Assembly: GCA_022457155.1 (NCBI GenBank)
Contig: JAJGOT010000057.1
Span: forward strand, 162,501-226,500
Direction of reading: 5' to 3'
Source: Cladopsammia gracilis
Lineage: Eukaryota > Cnidaria > Anthozoa > Scleractinia > Dendrophylliidae
Length of the DNA stretch: 64,000 nucleotides
Shown one piece after another: positions 35,801 to 46,150 of this stretch (position 1 is its first letter; each line of letters opens with the position of its first letter). The translations under genes and the position numbers were made by a program. The notes under the pieces are model-generated. The model did not search any database, was not told the origin of the DNA, and was given only the letters and a program-made list of their open reading frames with translations.

Positions 35801-38800
35801 TCGTTTCAATCTTGAACCGCAACCTCGTTCCCAGAATCTCTCTTCTTCCCGCCCCCTGGAGCGAGAGAGAGAGAGAGACCCTGGTTGGGTCTGGTCACGT
35901 GTCTCCCAGAATCTGGGAGATTCCAATTAAAGGACACGGGGGAGGGGCGGCAAAGTGTGAAATTTGTCTGCTCTAGCTGGGCATTGCGAAACAAATGCAA
36001 AAGCGTTCGGCGGCTCGCGACAAATGTGAAGCGTATATCATCCGCAGACTTCGAAAACACATCCACATGGTCTGGTTCTGTGTAAGTTGCTTTAGGATCA
36101 GAGGAATTGTCACGGCGCTTGAAGATTTACCGCAGTGGGGGCGGGAAGAAGAGAGACCCTGGGAACGAGGTTGTCTTGAACCGTAGTTTCATAATGATTT
36201 CGTGACAGGCGGTCAATAAATCAAAGTTTCCATAATGGTGGAATGTTGTGTTTTTAGTCGTTATTTATTTTTTTAGTTCATATTTCTTTACGTTCATCAC
36301 TTTTGGTAAATGTTGTTCCTAAATGTGTAAAGTTTCGCTGCCATTCAGATAAAAGTTCGACAAACCAAACTTTGTTTCGAAAACAACAAGTTCAAAGCAT
36401 GTCTTAGCATGCACCAATACTGCATTATTTGAAATTATTTGCTGCCCTGCATTATTTGCTGTCCTTTAAAACAACAAAAACCTTAGACCAAGTTTTGCAA
36501 ATGTTAACCTCAGGCCTTTAAGGCTGCTCTTGCATGACGCAAGAGTGTCCGCACTAACGTTTCATAACTTTTTATTGTTATATAGCTGTAGTTTTTCTCA
36601 ATACAACGCGCGCGTTGATTAGTTGATTCATGGTCACATGACATCTAACAAACAAACTGTTTCCCGCCAATTGTCCTAAGCGGGCAACAATTTTGACGTC
36701 AGAGGGTAACATTGCACTGTCACCCGCGAGCACACGTGATCAGACCGTGACAAAAGGTGGCATGATTGTGATGCGATTGATGTTTACCTCGAGTGCTCGG
36801 CCCGTTTTTTAAACTGTGTTGTGTTGTGTTTTTGTGTTGCTATATAACAAATCACTTAATGACTGATCCCTCGGGAAACAGTGAATTTTGTTTCCCTCGA
36901 ATCTCGATGTTTCCTTCGACTTCGTCTTGGGAAAAATCGAGATTCTCGGGAAACAAAATTCACTGTTTCCCGAGGGACCAGTCATTAAATATTTCACATA
37001 AAATCAAAAGCCATCAAACTTCGTGTCTTTTCCTAAAACTTATCTGGCAACAATTTGGAATGACATTGTATTGTTGACGTGATTTGATGTTTCCATGGTT
37101 ACAAGATATTGACACGCATGGTTTCTAAAATTTTCATTTCTTTACCTTTAAAGAAAAAAACATGTACTTTTTATGTCATTACGCATTTCTTTATTGGTTT
37201 TGATTAAGTTTGAGTCAATTTTGGGCTCATTCTCGGTGTAAAAACCTGCCAAACTCACGAGCGACGTAAAAGAAAGAAAACAAAATGTATAAGACAATAG
37301 AGTCAACTGGGAATGCAAGACTACAAAGGTGAAAAAAAAAGAAAAATGTCATAGGTTTTTATACTGAGACAAACTCCAATTTGGACGGTTTTATGAGATT
37401 TTGAAGAACTCAAATATGGCGGATCCAAGACGGTGGCTGTGTAGAACTAATTACGTACTTGTCACGTCATATGACGTCATCGCTTCATTTCGTGGACAGC
37501 AAAGAAAACCTTTTTGGGCGTGCTATATACCTTTTAGGTTTCATTGTCATATAGCTTTAATGTTCTTGAAGTTGTGTAGAAAGTCATGGCTTTAATGCTC
37601 TTTTTTAGTTATGTTCTCCATATTTTCAAACTTTGTAATTATGTTACCTTTTAAGTTTTTTCTCCGATATTTTCGACTATTTATGATTACGACATGCCGT
37701 TTTCAGTAGCTATTCGTTTATCCTTTTAACACATTTTGTTTAAGTTTAGCGACAACCGGTTGCTATGGTAACGAGATATGACGTGTTAGTAACATGAACT
37801 CGACCCATTTTTTAATAAAAATGCGTGTTTTTCACCTATCTTTAGTGAAAAAAACATACAAAATGCTACCAAAAGCGTTAAGTGTATGTTATTTTGCAAC
37901 TCTAGAAAATAACATTTGCAATTTCCGCATTTTTCCGATAAATTTGAATTTTTAGTAAAATCCAAGATGGCGGCCATATTGGCGGCCATATTGGCCATAT
38001 TAAGGACCACCAGCGGTTCCACAACCCATAATATTTACCTTATCTTGTAGAGCACATCGCGGGCTATCTACTAGATGTACCCCCCCCCCCCCCCCCCATG
38101 TTTAGGATTCGTTATTGGTTTTGATTATTTTGGTTTAATTTGGACGTTTTTTAAGAGCTTTTGAAGAAGTCCAGATACACAAGATGACGGATCCAAAATG
38201 GCGGCTGTGCAGAACTAATTGCGCAATTCTCACGTTCAATTATGCGGACCGCAAAGGCAACAGTTCTGGACGTACCATGTGCTCTCTAGCTTCGGTAAAT
38301 AAGTAGTCTGCGAATGAAGACCATGAACAAATGCCTTTCTAGTGACTGGTCTTGTACCAATTCGTGATATTCAGAGCAATCAGGCGAAAACAAACAATAA
38401 AGGGCCCTTGATATTTCAATACTGACTTTGAACAAAAACAAAAGGATGTGGTTTATGACCGGACATCGGGTGCATAAGACAAATACAATACATCTACGTG
38501 TTGAGTAAAGCAAACTCCATAATTAATGCTACTCGATAAGCCAAACATGTGTTACCTATTATGTATTTTTCCATGCGACTTTTCCTATTTTGAACACATT
38601 TCAACTAAAAAGCGCACCTCTCGGTGCACGCAAACCCACTAGTGATTAGCATCAAATTTCTCTTTGTAATATCAATGCCCAATCAATCAATGAGGTCATG
38701 AGAATTAAGAATATGATCACCCAAGATCAATTCTCTTCCGCTACTGCTATAACAAATGTATGGGGGCAAACCAAGAGAAATGGTATTTTGATATCGGGGA

Positions 38801-40643
38801 TTGAAGGATTAAAGCAAAACGTGAAATAGTTTGTGTAAAATCTTCGAATCCAGTTTATATGGGAAATTTACCATAATTAAAAGTGACAAATTTACGTTGA
38901 CTGAAAAGTCAACATTTAGCCCCAAAGTGAAACCAGCAAACTCTTTAAATTTAACGTTTATAGGCAGGCAAAGATGTATTTTCATTTTTAATTTTAGAAA
39001 AAGAAAAGAAACCCGTTTTATCTAAGTTTCATTACTTCTCAGTACTGCATGAAAACAGAAGATCAGCGCTTTCCCAATTAGTTATAATGAATTTCTTTGT
39101 CACGTACGGCAAACATTGACTACATTTGCTGCTGTATGTCTTTTATCTTTTGCACTTAAATATTTATATTTTCGCCCTGTTTTAAAATAAAACTACGAGA
39201 AAACCTGATCAACGAGTGGCTTATAGTTCCACATGAGTCACGGTTTATTTCCAAAAAGTAAGTATAACAAATGAAATAAATCAGCAGACAAGATACAAAA
39301 CAGAAAACTCATACTTTAGAGAACGGGAAAAAAGAGTGCAGTTTATGTATTATTAAGAAACTCAGGGGTTGTTTTGATGGACATTTGAGTGATCTATGTA
39401 AACTGAACAAATTAATATACATCATTGTTGTGAACTATATGCACTTGAGAATTTACTGAAGACGAAACCGGACCCTGGTCATATTAAATGGCTGTGGAAC
39501 CCAAAAGCGCTGTCTTGTTAAATGTAGTGTAATGAAATTCTGTAAGGGTTAAAAAAACATTCGTTTATTTTAAGCAAGATCAAATGTGTTTGCTGTTTGT
39601 ATAATAATAACTCTTACTGCTCTCACTGTAGTCTTAGTGATGCAGTTCTGACAAAAGACGCAAACACAAACATTCCGCTCGCCTGTTTCACAGTGAGCAC
39701 AAGATTTACTATTTCAATTATAATTTTCTCTTTGCTTGTGCAACTACTCAAGCATAAGCACAAAAACGGGACTCCTTACAAACATCGAGAAACGCAAGCA
39801 AAGCACAAACGCTTTCGCTTGTGCTTTCGTCTCTACTTACAGAAGGTCGTCTGTTTGGTTATAGAATGGAGCGAGATACGTCAACATCCAAACTTTGCCA
39901 CCAAAGCAGTCGAAGAAAGGCCGCGACCACTTCCCATTATCAAAATGTACACGCGGGACAACCAGTTTCTGCATCGCCTTTTTCGCGGTTGCATTGAATC
40001 GTTCCTCGTAGTAACCCACAGTTTTCGTTGGTGTGAATCTTAGCGCCCTTGTTTTTGACTCTAGTTTTCGTCTTTGCCACCAAATCGCGTTTTTATCACT
40101 CGCGTTTATCACTTCGTTTGCTTTGTCAAAGACGTGAACACTCCCATTCAGGGCATGATCTCTGAACGCATACGGGCAGAACCTTGTGTAGTTTTTGTAC
40201 AAATTGACGTCGAAACAAATCACCGATCTGAAAACGTGTGGTGATAATAAAACGATCGAGCGTACAAAGTGGTACAACAGTTTATCGTTAGCGGCAGCAG
40301 GGTAGCTGTTCTTCCCGGTAGCGCGCCACAAAGAACTAATCATGTTGGCCGCTTGCACGGTAAAAAGCGCTTCTTTTTTCCACCGACGTTCGTCGAATGT
40401 TGTGTTTAAAAAATCAACCTTGTCACATCCTTTGTTGTCACGAAGCTGTCGTTCAACATCTGCGATTTGTCGAAGAGCCGCAAAAACCGATTCAGTTGGA
40501 TTATTTCGCGTGAAACCTTTACCCGTTGCACCGCTTTGACTGTTAACCATAGGGCCCAAAAACCTTTGCGATCGAACATAGCGGCAGGAAATTTCGCACG
40601 CCATTGCTATTACAAAAACATCTAATAATCTTAGTAGCCTCAT
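23885..40643 (-). CDS. GPR158/GPR179-like class C orphan GPCR (Cache-EGF-7TM), complete
   Basis: Ten minus-strand coding exons join in frame: 40643-39841, 34718-34583, 33810-33472, 32945-32877, 32092-31983, 31361-31147, 29944-29806, 27898-27793, 26515-26369 and 24313-23885 (stop TGA), giving 830 residues. Exon 1 carries a signal peptide (MRLLRLLDVFVIAMA) and a Cache-type ectodomain with FDERRWKKEAL, YTRFCPYAFRD and KVWMLTYLAPFYN. An in-frame TAG upstream supports this ATG. Exon 2 has SDIDINQCD. Exon 3 has the Cys-rich EGF-like stretch (CTCKRGYYFPD, CRRCSEGCDDC) and TM1. Exons 4-8 encode TM2-TM7, with FALVYGPLALKTWR and LCYKIRNAPPAYNES. Exons 9-10 encode a cytoplasmic coiled coil (LRKENQELK, LATLQSRLMKD) and a Ser/Thr/Pro-rich tail. 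Vertebrate GPR158 binds glycine at its Cache domain and couples to RGS7-Gbeta5; the ligand here is unknown. It has a tandem paralogue at 53.6-63 kb. Introns are full of foldback elements. Confidence 0.92.
24602..24886. mobile_element. MITE, dispersed family
   Basis: GAGCAGTTTTAAATTGAGCG at the left and CTCAATTGAAAACTGCTC at the right are terminal inverted repeats. Internal blocks (GTGATTGGCT, ACCAATCGTGAC) are shared with 8190-8430, 26590-26850 and 31477-31758. Intronic in the receptor gene. Confidence 0.8.
24905..25400. repeat. Dispersed repeats in receptor intron 9
   Basis: 24905-25115 matches 19973-20280 and 53860-54150 and includes a (CTCG)n run. 25190-25320 matches 6240-6360 inverted. 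No exon. Confidence 0.6.
25520..25915. repeat. Dispersed element with an 88-bp internal tandem repeat
   Basis: GAGCAAATGGTACCATGCAA starts at 25701 and 25789, giving an 88-base period over about two and a half units. Related single-unit copies occur at about 41160-41330, 44460-44650 and 58165-58380. Confidence 0.8.
26560..26860. repeat. Two adjacent fragments of the 24602-24886 MITE family
   Basis: GGATTGGTTAAAAAAGAACTCG and GTGGTTTTCAATTAAGTGTCG mark two partial copies in head-to-head arrangement. Confidence 0.55.
26977..27175. mobile_element. Foldback MITE in receptor intron
   Basis: AATAGGCCATTTCCGAGTTG at the left and CAACTCGGAAATGGCCTATT at the right, with arms of nearly 90 bases. The terminal AATAGGCCATT resembles the element at 4975-5164, suggesting a shared superfamily. 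Confidence 0.9.
28282..28440. repeat. Foldback around TTTCTTGGTGTTGCGGA
   Basis: GTTTCTTGGTGTTGCGGATG near 28297 is complemented near 28400-28425. It explains an apparent ATG-start open frame here, which is not a gene. Confidence 0.6.
28469..28638. mobile_element. Foldback element with 9-bp target duplication
   Basis: TAGCCTGTTCCAGGCGTTCA at the left, TGAACGCCTGGAACAGGCTA at the right, arms of about 70 bases, and the direct repeat CGTCATTTG on both sides (28460-28468, 28639-28647). Long inverted repeats with a 9-bp duplication fit a Mutator-like origin. A fragment may occur near 57440-57550. Confidence 0.85.
28838..29788. repeat. Composite repeat bounded by an inverted GGAGCTT motif
   Basis: GGGAGCTTAACAACACGACT at the left and GTGGTTGTTAAAGCTCCCC at the right. 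The block 29239-29560 inside is repeated inverted at 34140-34559 (CCAATGAGATCACTAGTTGT and CATTGGCTCTTTCCCACATA). Confidence 0.6.
29974..30143. mobile_element. Foldback MITE beside the exon 7 acceptor
   Basis: CAATAACCGCCATTTGGCCC at the left and GCCAAATGGAGGTTATTG at the right. It ends only about 30 bases upstream (minus strand) of the acceptor of exon 29944-29806, so it abuts or supplies the branch-point region. Confidence 0.8.
30920..31104. mobile_element. Foldback MITE in receptor intron
   Basis: ATAGACCTCTTTAGCTTGTA at the left and TACAAGCTAAAGAGGTCTAT at the right, arms about 55 bases including GTTTTGTTTTCCCAATGTAG. It ends about 40 bases from the exon 6 donor. Confidence 0.9.
31477..31758. 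mobile_element. MITE, dispersed family
   Basis: AACGGTTTTCAATTAAGTGTCG at the left and CGATACTCAATTGAAAACC at the right; same family as 24602-24886. Confidence 0.75.
34140..34559. repeat. Inverted copy of the 29239-29560 repeat
   Basis: Shares GCGGCATTGGCTCTTTCCCA, AAATCCATTTGCGTCAGATA and CATTGCCGTTCAGCGCTATC with the complement of 29239-29560. The two copies bracket receptor exons 3-6 in opposite orientation. Confidence 0.8.
34806..34987. mobile_element. Foldback MITE between receptor exons 1 and 2
   Basis: CCTTTGGGATGATCTGGATC at the left pairs with GATCCAGATCATCCCAAAGG at the right. Inner arms contain GATCACTGATCCAAGATCAC. Confidence 0.9.
35280..35660. repeat. Repeat with three GTAAGCGGACA motifs
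   Basis: TAAGCGGACACCAAACC, GTAAGCGGACACGGACACC and GTAAGCGGACATTAAAC recur at about 70-base intervals. Similar GCGGAC/ACGGACACC termini lie near 56735 and 63170, suggesting the ends of a Tc1/mariner- or pogo-type element. Confidence 0.5.
35821..36172. mobile_element. TIR element, about 350 bp
   Basis: AACCTCGTTCCCAGAATCTC with TCTTCTTCCCGCCCC at the left and GGGCGGGAAGAAGAGAGACC with CTGGGAACGAGGTT at the right are inverted repeats of about 35 bases. It contains a (GA)n run and CTCCCAGAATCTGGGAG. Confidence 0.8.
36500..38280. repeat. Nest of TTAA-type nonautonomous elements
   Basis: 36590-37000 resembles 55085-55590, including a foldback around GGGAAACAGTGAATTTTGTT. 37080-37600 and 38100-38250 resemble the inside of 52828-53364 inverted (ATGGCGGATCCAAGACGG, ATTGGTTTTGATTAAGTTTGA). 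A poly-C tract lies at about 38080. Exact boundaries are unclear. Confidence 0.6.
38281..39836. other. Receptor intron 1, part of a segmental duplication
   Basis: Low-complexity AT-rich intron. GACCGGACATCGGGTGCATA with TAAATCTACGT-like sequence near 38455-38500 and AAACCCAAAAGCGCACCTCTC-like sequence near 38610 match 45015-45135 downstream of the second Cache exon. The duplication therefore covered intron sequence too. Confidence 0.5.
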
Positions 40644-40709
40644 CTTCTTATAACCGACACAATTTTCATCTTCGAGATCTAGTGTCGGGCTGTGTTCCAG
40701 TATTGACTA

Positions 40710-41330
40710 GAAGAACAAGTATTGACGGACTGGGAGAGCAAAACAATCCTAAGTAATACGTTTCGTTTTGGTAAGCTAAATACCATTCCATTAAGATACC
40801 ACTCGGTGCAGATTCGATTGCTCAAGGATATATAACTTCTTGCTTTGTAATATTTGGTGAAAACGTCACCTGCCTTCGGCGTTCCCGACTTCTCAAACTC
40901 GTTAATAATTCATGTAAAAAATACAAAGGAAATTAATGTTTAATGAGTGTTTGGAAATCAGATGAAACACTCCTCATTTTTCCATCCTTAATTTCTCCTT
41001 CTAAAATCATTTTGTTTGAGAAGTAACATCAAACATTGGACACAGTATTTCATCACAAGATCAGACACCTCGAAGTTCGTCAAAAATACTCCGCTGCGCG
41101 TCGTATTTTCAACTCTCTTTTCAGTGTTTGATGTAACAGATCAAAAACGAGTGCGTTTTTCATCAGGGGTTCCAAACACCGAGAAAGATGCCTAATTTCA
41201 AATGGTACCATGCTAAAGTACTGCTGAAGAGGTTGAATGGTCACACCGTAGGATTTCGTTGACAGACTCAAAAGTTAGAACTACATTTTACATGTCTCCA
41301 TAATTGACTCTGGGAGTAGAAGGGTTAAGT
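40710..41330. repeat. Upstream region of the receptor first exon
   Basis: Probable promoter region of the 40643 start, with no clear core element. 41160-41330 is a copy of the GGTACCATGC / CTGCTGAAGAGG dispersed element. Confidence 0.45.
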
Positions 41331-41740
41331 TCATATAGATTTTACACAAACATTATAAAATAATAGACTAAAATTTAGGTAAAAACGAATTATAAATAGA
41401 TATTATATTAAGTATAAAAACAAATAAACATTCAACAATATCTCCACCGTCGAGCTAGCATATCTTTGTGCACTTATCAGGGAAAAAGCGAAAAAATTGA
41501 GACCAAATAAATGAAGCTAAATACTGCAAAACACACAACTATCACCAAACAGAAACTAGATTTCAGGTTTGGACAAAGAAATTTTCCCGAATGTGACTGT
41601 GACTCCTGAACATGCCTTTTTATGCAACTTTGTTTTATGAAAATTAAAAACTACTGCCTCGTGACCTCAGAAGAGGCACTCGATCGCATCGATGATCCAG
41701 TGAAAACCGCAAAATTTATTATCTAACTACATGGACACGA

Positions 41741-42655
41741 CAGTCAGTCAGTCAGTCAGTCAGTCATTCAGTCAATCAGATAGATAGATAGTTTATTTAA
41801 AATCACATCGCAGCCCGTGGGCTGAATTACGTAATTATTTACATGCTTAAAATTTTATACATAACAATAAAAATTCAAGGTAATAATAAATGTATAAAAC
41901 AATAATTATTACATATAATAATATAATAATAAAAACAGTGCTAATTTTCATTTAAAAATACAAAGTTAAAATGTATAAACAGTCTAGATCCTTCAGTTAA
42001 AACATGGCATTTGCTTAGCGAGCCATTGCAAGTATAAACGAGTTCTTTGCTCTGTTCGTATGTACACGTGGCATTATATATGGGCGATTATTTCTTAGGT
42101 TAAAACTTGAATTATTTGGTGGGGTAAACTATTGAACTTATGATTTACATCTGACAATATGGTACTGAAAAGCTTGTTACACAATAGACTGTAGTGGTCT
42201 ACCATAGGTGTTACGCCCAAAACTTCCCAGCATTGATATAGCTCGTGCTGGGCATAATTATAGATAGCGCCCTTTTCTCGATACGCACCAGCTTCTTTAT
42301 TGGATACTGCGGGAGGGGGTTGTAAAATACAGGTATGGCATAGTCTATTACGGATCTTACGCATGATGTATAAAAAAGAACTAAATCTATAAACGACAAT
42401 CTAGCCCGTTTGAGCTGCACTAGGAAGTATAATCTCTTACTAGCTTTCTTGACTGCATCTTCTACATGGGCGTTCCAAGTTAGGTTGTCATTTATAGCAA
42501 ACCCTAGTAACTTGGCGCTACTTACTATCTCCAGCTCCTTTCCATCAACAACTACTGCACTAAACTCCTCTGGTTTGCGAACAAATGAAATCCGGAGCTC
42601 TTTGCATTAATCGATCATTTGTCAGAGAGTCAGTCAGTCAGTCAGTCAGTCAGTC
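41741..42655 (-). mobile_element. 5'-truncated non-LTR retrotransposon (LINE) inside a (GTCA)n run
   Basis: Minus-strand codons 42610-42205 encode the C-terminal part of a reverse transcriptase-type ORF2: KLLGFAINDNLTWNAHVED, LYFLVQLKRARLSF and YTSCVRSVIDYAIPVFYN. A frameshift near 42210 is followed by LCNKLFSTILSDVNHKFN. The 3' end has AATAAA and (ATCT)n. (GTCA)n runs lie at both edges (41741-41765 and 42628-42655). The N-terminal catalytic part is missing, so the copy is dead. Confidence 0.85.
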
Positions 42656-43647
42656 AACCTATCTTCTTTCCTAGATGCCCTCGTATCTATTTAACTACCT
42701 AATTCATGCCCATTCCTACATCTGTAAAAACTTAACACTTTATTGGGAGACTACCTGGTTTCTTTACATAAATTTCTCTTGTTGACTGCTTTATTTTCCA
42801 ACAGTGTTCTTCTAATATGTTGATTGGTCAGGAAACTCGTCAAACTAGTTCAGATCAGAGATAATTTAGCCTAACGTAAGCCTTCTATGATTGGCTAAGA
42901 AAAGTCATTAACATATATAATATATTCCTTCGAGATGTTCGTCAGTGTCAAAGCTGATTACTATTTCAATTTTTACAAACTTTCCCGAAATGTCCAGTCA
43001 AAATATAACGAGAACGGTAATATAAAAATTACAAGATATATTCTTAACTAGAAATATCGAATATTTTCATAGGAAAGACAGTTAAAATGCAGTTCGAAAC
43101 GTGTTACAGGGCGTTGAAACTAGCTAGGTGTCAAACTTCTTCATCAGCAACGATTGGCTAGAAACTTCCATAAATTAAGTCAGACAAGTAATTTTACTCT
43201 CGTGCTTACAAGTTTCGGAGTTTTTAATTAAAGTGCAAAGGCGTTTTCTAGAGCAAAGATATCTGAATTGACCAGCGATGGATAATTGCAAATAATGAAA
43301 AGTATTTACATATGAAAAGAAATCGAATAGGTATGACTTATAAAAAATATTGAACATTATAGAATGGTATGGTTTTATGCTAAAAATGGATGAAAACACT
43401 AGAATAGGTATTTTCCAGGAAAGGTCGTCATGAAATGTCAATTTGAAGTATCGACTAAAATAACCTAATTGGGGTTAGGGTAAACACCGCTCTTATAAGA
43501 AAGGAAAACAATTAAAAAATATTTGTCTAGAGGAATAGTTTCCTTGGAAAAGATCGAGTGATAATTATAGCAAAACATCTTTTCCGTACCGAAATCTCGG
43601 CATACCAGGAGAAAATATCACTTGATCACTATAAGCTACTATATAAA

Positions 43648-43854
43648 AATACTCACAAGAGAATACCCCTTATTCCAAAATGGCGGGCAATTTATTATTC
43701 TTTTGTAGGCACTTCAATTAGCCCTCTTTGCCTCATTTTCGCGTGAAAATTCTGTTGTATTTTACACATGCTGACGAGGCAACAAGGGCTAATTAACATA
43801 CAGATAAAGAATAATAAAATGGCCGCCATTTTGGAATAAGGTGTATGAGTATTA
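43648..43854. mobile_element. Foldback MITE
   Basis: AATACTCACAAGAGAATACC with TTATTCCAAAATGGCGG at the left and CCGCCATTTTGGAATAAGG with GTATGAGTATT at the right. Confidence 0.85.
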
Positions 43855-44039
43855 TAAAAGAGCGAGTCAACAATCTTTTTCAATGTCCAATGTAAGTTAT
43901 TAACACAGCAGCTTTCGTTTCTTGGCGCGCTTTCCCGCGCAATTCAGTGCATTGGACTTCTGAACATAAATATTCTTTAGTAGAAAGCCACAAAATTGTG
44001 ATTTTGAGTTCTTTTAAACCACTACCTCAAGCCTTTTTA

Positions 44040-44210
44040 CTACCAACCAACCTAGCTGACTGACTGACTGACTGGTTGGCCGACCGTCTAACTGACTAAT
44101 TGACTGATTGACTGACTCACTGATTGAATGACTGACTGACTGACTGATTAATCGATTGATTGATTGACTAACTGACTGACTGACTGACTGACTGATAGGT
44201 CTATAGAACG
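44040..44210. repeat. Imperfect (GACT)n microsatellite
   Basis: GACTGACTGACTGACT with GATT interruptions over about 150 bases. The minus strand reads as an artefactual SQSVSQS open frame. Confidence 0.9.
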
Positions 44211-44459
44211 AAGACAAACACAGTACTGAAAACAAAATCCATTCGAATCAATAGTTAGTGCGACGAAATAAAATATATTTCTATAGTGGAACGCGTGCGT
44301 GATTCTGTCTCTTGCGTTCCTTTTTTCTTGCGTTAAAAAGCGGAGTAAAAGACACCAAAGACATTAATGTATATCTTTCATGCTTTTTTCAGTTCCTTCT
44401 ACTAGGGCCAAAGAAGCGTTACAATATACTAATTATTATTAATATTGGCTTTCATTTTA

Positions 44460-44760
44460 ACTCTTTCACTCTCAGAGTCAATTATGGAGACATGTAATGT
44501 AGTTCTAACTTTTGAGTCTGTGGACAAAATCCTATGGTGCGACCATTCAAATGAAACCTCTTCAGCAGTACTTTTGCATGGTACCATTTGTTTTTCAATA
44601 TTTTGCAAGGTGAAATTTGGATTTTTTTTCCTGAATTTTCATATCTGACACTCTTAGGAATCTAAGAGTATCAATAATGTATTTTTTTGTTACTTTTATG
44701 TTTTCGAATATATTAGCTTCTGTAAGCTACTCTTCAATTCGAGAGGAAATAAAGTTTATG
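44460..44760. repeat. Dispersed element copy
   Basis: CAGAGTCAATTATGGAGACA, CTCTTCAGCAGTACTTTTGC and ATGGTACCATTTG identify the family of 25520-25915. It begins close to TTAACTCTTTCACTC, a possible TTAA junction. Confidence 0.6.
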
Positions 44761-46150
44761 TAAGTATGTATGTATAGGGTTAATTCAAGTTATTGAAAAT
44801 TATGTTTGTTCTTGTTTCCTCGCTAATTTTACATATCAACAGTGCCGATAAATGTGATTGTATTCTTTAACGGCTCATCTTCATTTTGTTAGGCTTTTTA
44901 CGAATTGCTGTTATTTCACAATATAAGGATTCAAAATCGTTAATTCGCAAGGAAAAGTGCAGGGTTCTTACATTTCATGATTGACTGTGGAGGGGACAAA
45001 AGCGAGTGTTTTAACGACCGGACATTGGATGAAACGAGTCAAATAAATCTACGTAACGCCTATTGTGTGCCGAGGAAAGCCAAACATGATGTCTCACGGA
45101 TTACGTTTGCGTTTTAAACCCAAAAGCACACCTATCGTGAGATAACAGGTGTAAATTTTAATATTAACTTTTGTAGAGTTTCTCGCTGCTCAAAGATTTG
45201 GCCCAAAATTCTACCTTCGTATATGAAAAAATATGAAAAAAAAATACCACAATTGCAGGTGGCGCAATTATAGATACAAACAAATACGTGCAAACCATTT
45301 TTTATTAGTTAGGACAGGTGACAAATATATTTTCAAGAAAAGGGGAGAAAACCGAATTTTATAATATAATAGCAATTTTTTTTTCACGCCTTTACGTATA
45401 TTTTATCTCCATGAGATACTAATGAGATAGAAGTGAAACAGAAAATAAAATAAATTGTGTATGCAAATTTTACCTGAACGTTAAAACATAAAAGATGCAA
45501 TATTAGAGAATTGAAAAAAATTCAAAACACATATTGAGAGCGTACATTAAAAATGTGTCATTTACTTAGCAAGACAATGTCAAAGGCAATTTGTGCCGCT
45601 TCGTTGAAAGATTTAATGTAATTTAAAGAAGTCACATACATTCTTGATGTGAACTACGCCCTCAAAATAAACTGAAAGAAGAAAATAATGTTTACTTGCC
45701 GCGATCCTTAGGAGGCGTAGGAACAAAAAAATTAGAATAGATGTGAAGCCAAACTTATACGCCCTATCTCGTCAAATGTATTTAATTAAATCTATGAATG
45801 GGTAAACAAAACCAAATTCAAAATGTTCATGAATTTTGAGCGAACCGTTTGTGGCCTTGTTGTTTTGACAAGAGTTGTAAGTGGTCACAAGCAATAAAGT
45901 CCTCCTTATTTTACCATGAAAACATAGTCGATCCCAACGCAAGCGCAAAACTCAACATTTTCTCCTTTTCCTTGCATCTGCGCTTTTGTTTGCGTTCGCA
46001 GATAATCTAGTTTAAGCAATGGTAAATTTTAAGCTGTTCTTTTTATCTTGTCGCGGATCATTTTGAGTCGCTCGCTAAACACACACTTTAGATGGCAGAG
46101 CTTTCCTAGAAAATCATACAGAGATATTAGTAGCAAATGGAGGTACTTAC
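44761..46150. other. Region downstream of the second Cache exon
   Basis: Homologous at low level to the intron following the 39841-40643 exon (see 45015-45135 and the TTGATGTGAACTACGCCC block near 45640). No copy of receptor exon 2 was found. Confidence 0.5.

Noticed and set aside
44014..44235. Ser/Gln-rich open frame
   Set aside because: Translation of an imperfect (GACT)n microsatellite.
40650..46150. A separate downstream gene body for the 46-kb Cache exon
   Set aside because: I looked on the minus strand for copies of the SDIDINQC exon, the EGF-like linker and TM exons and found only repeats and a LINE fragment.
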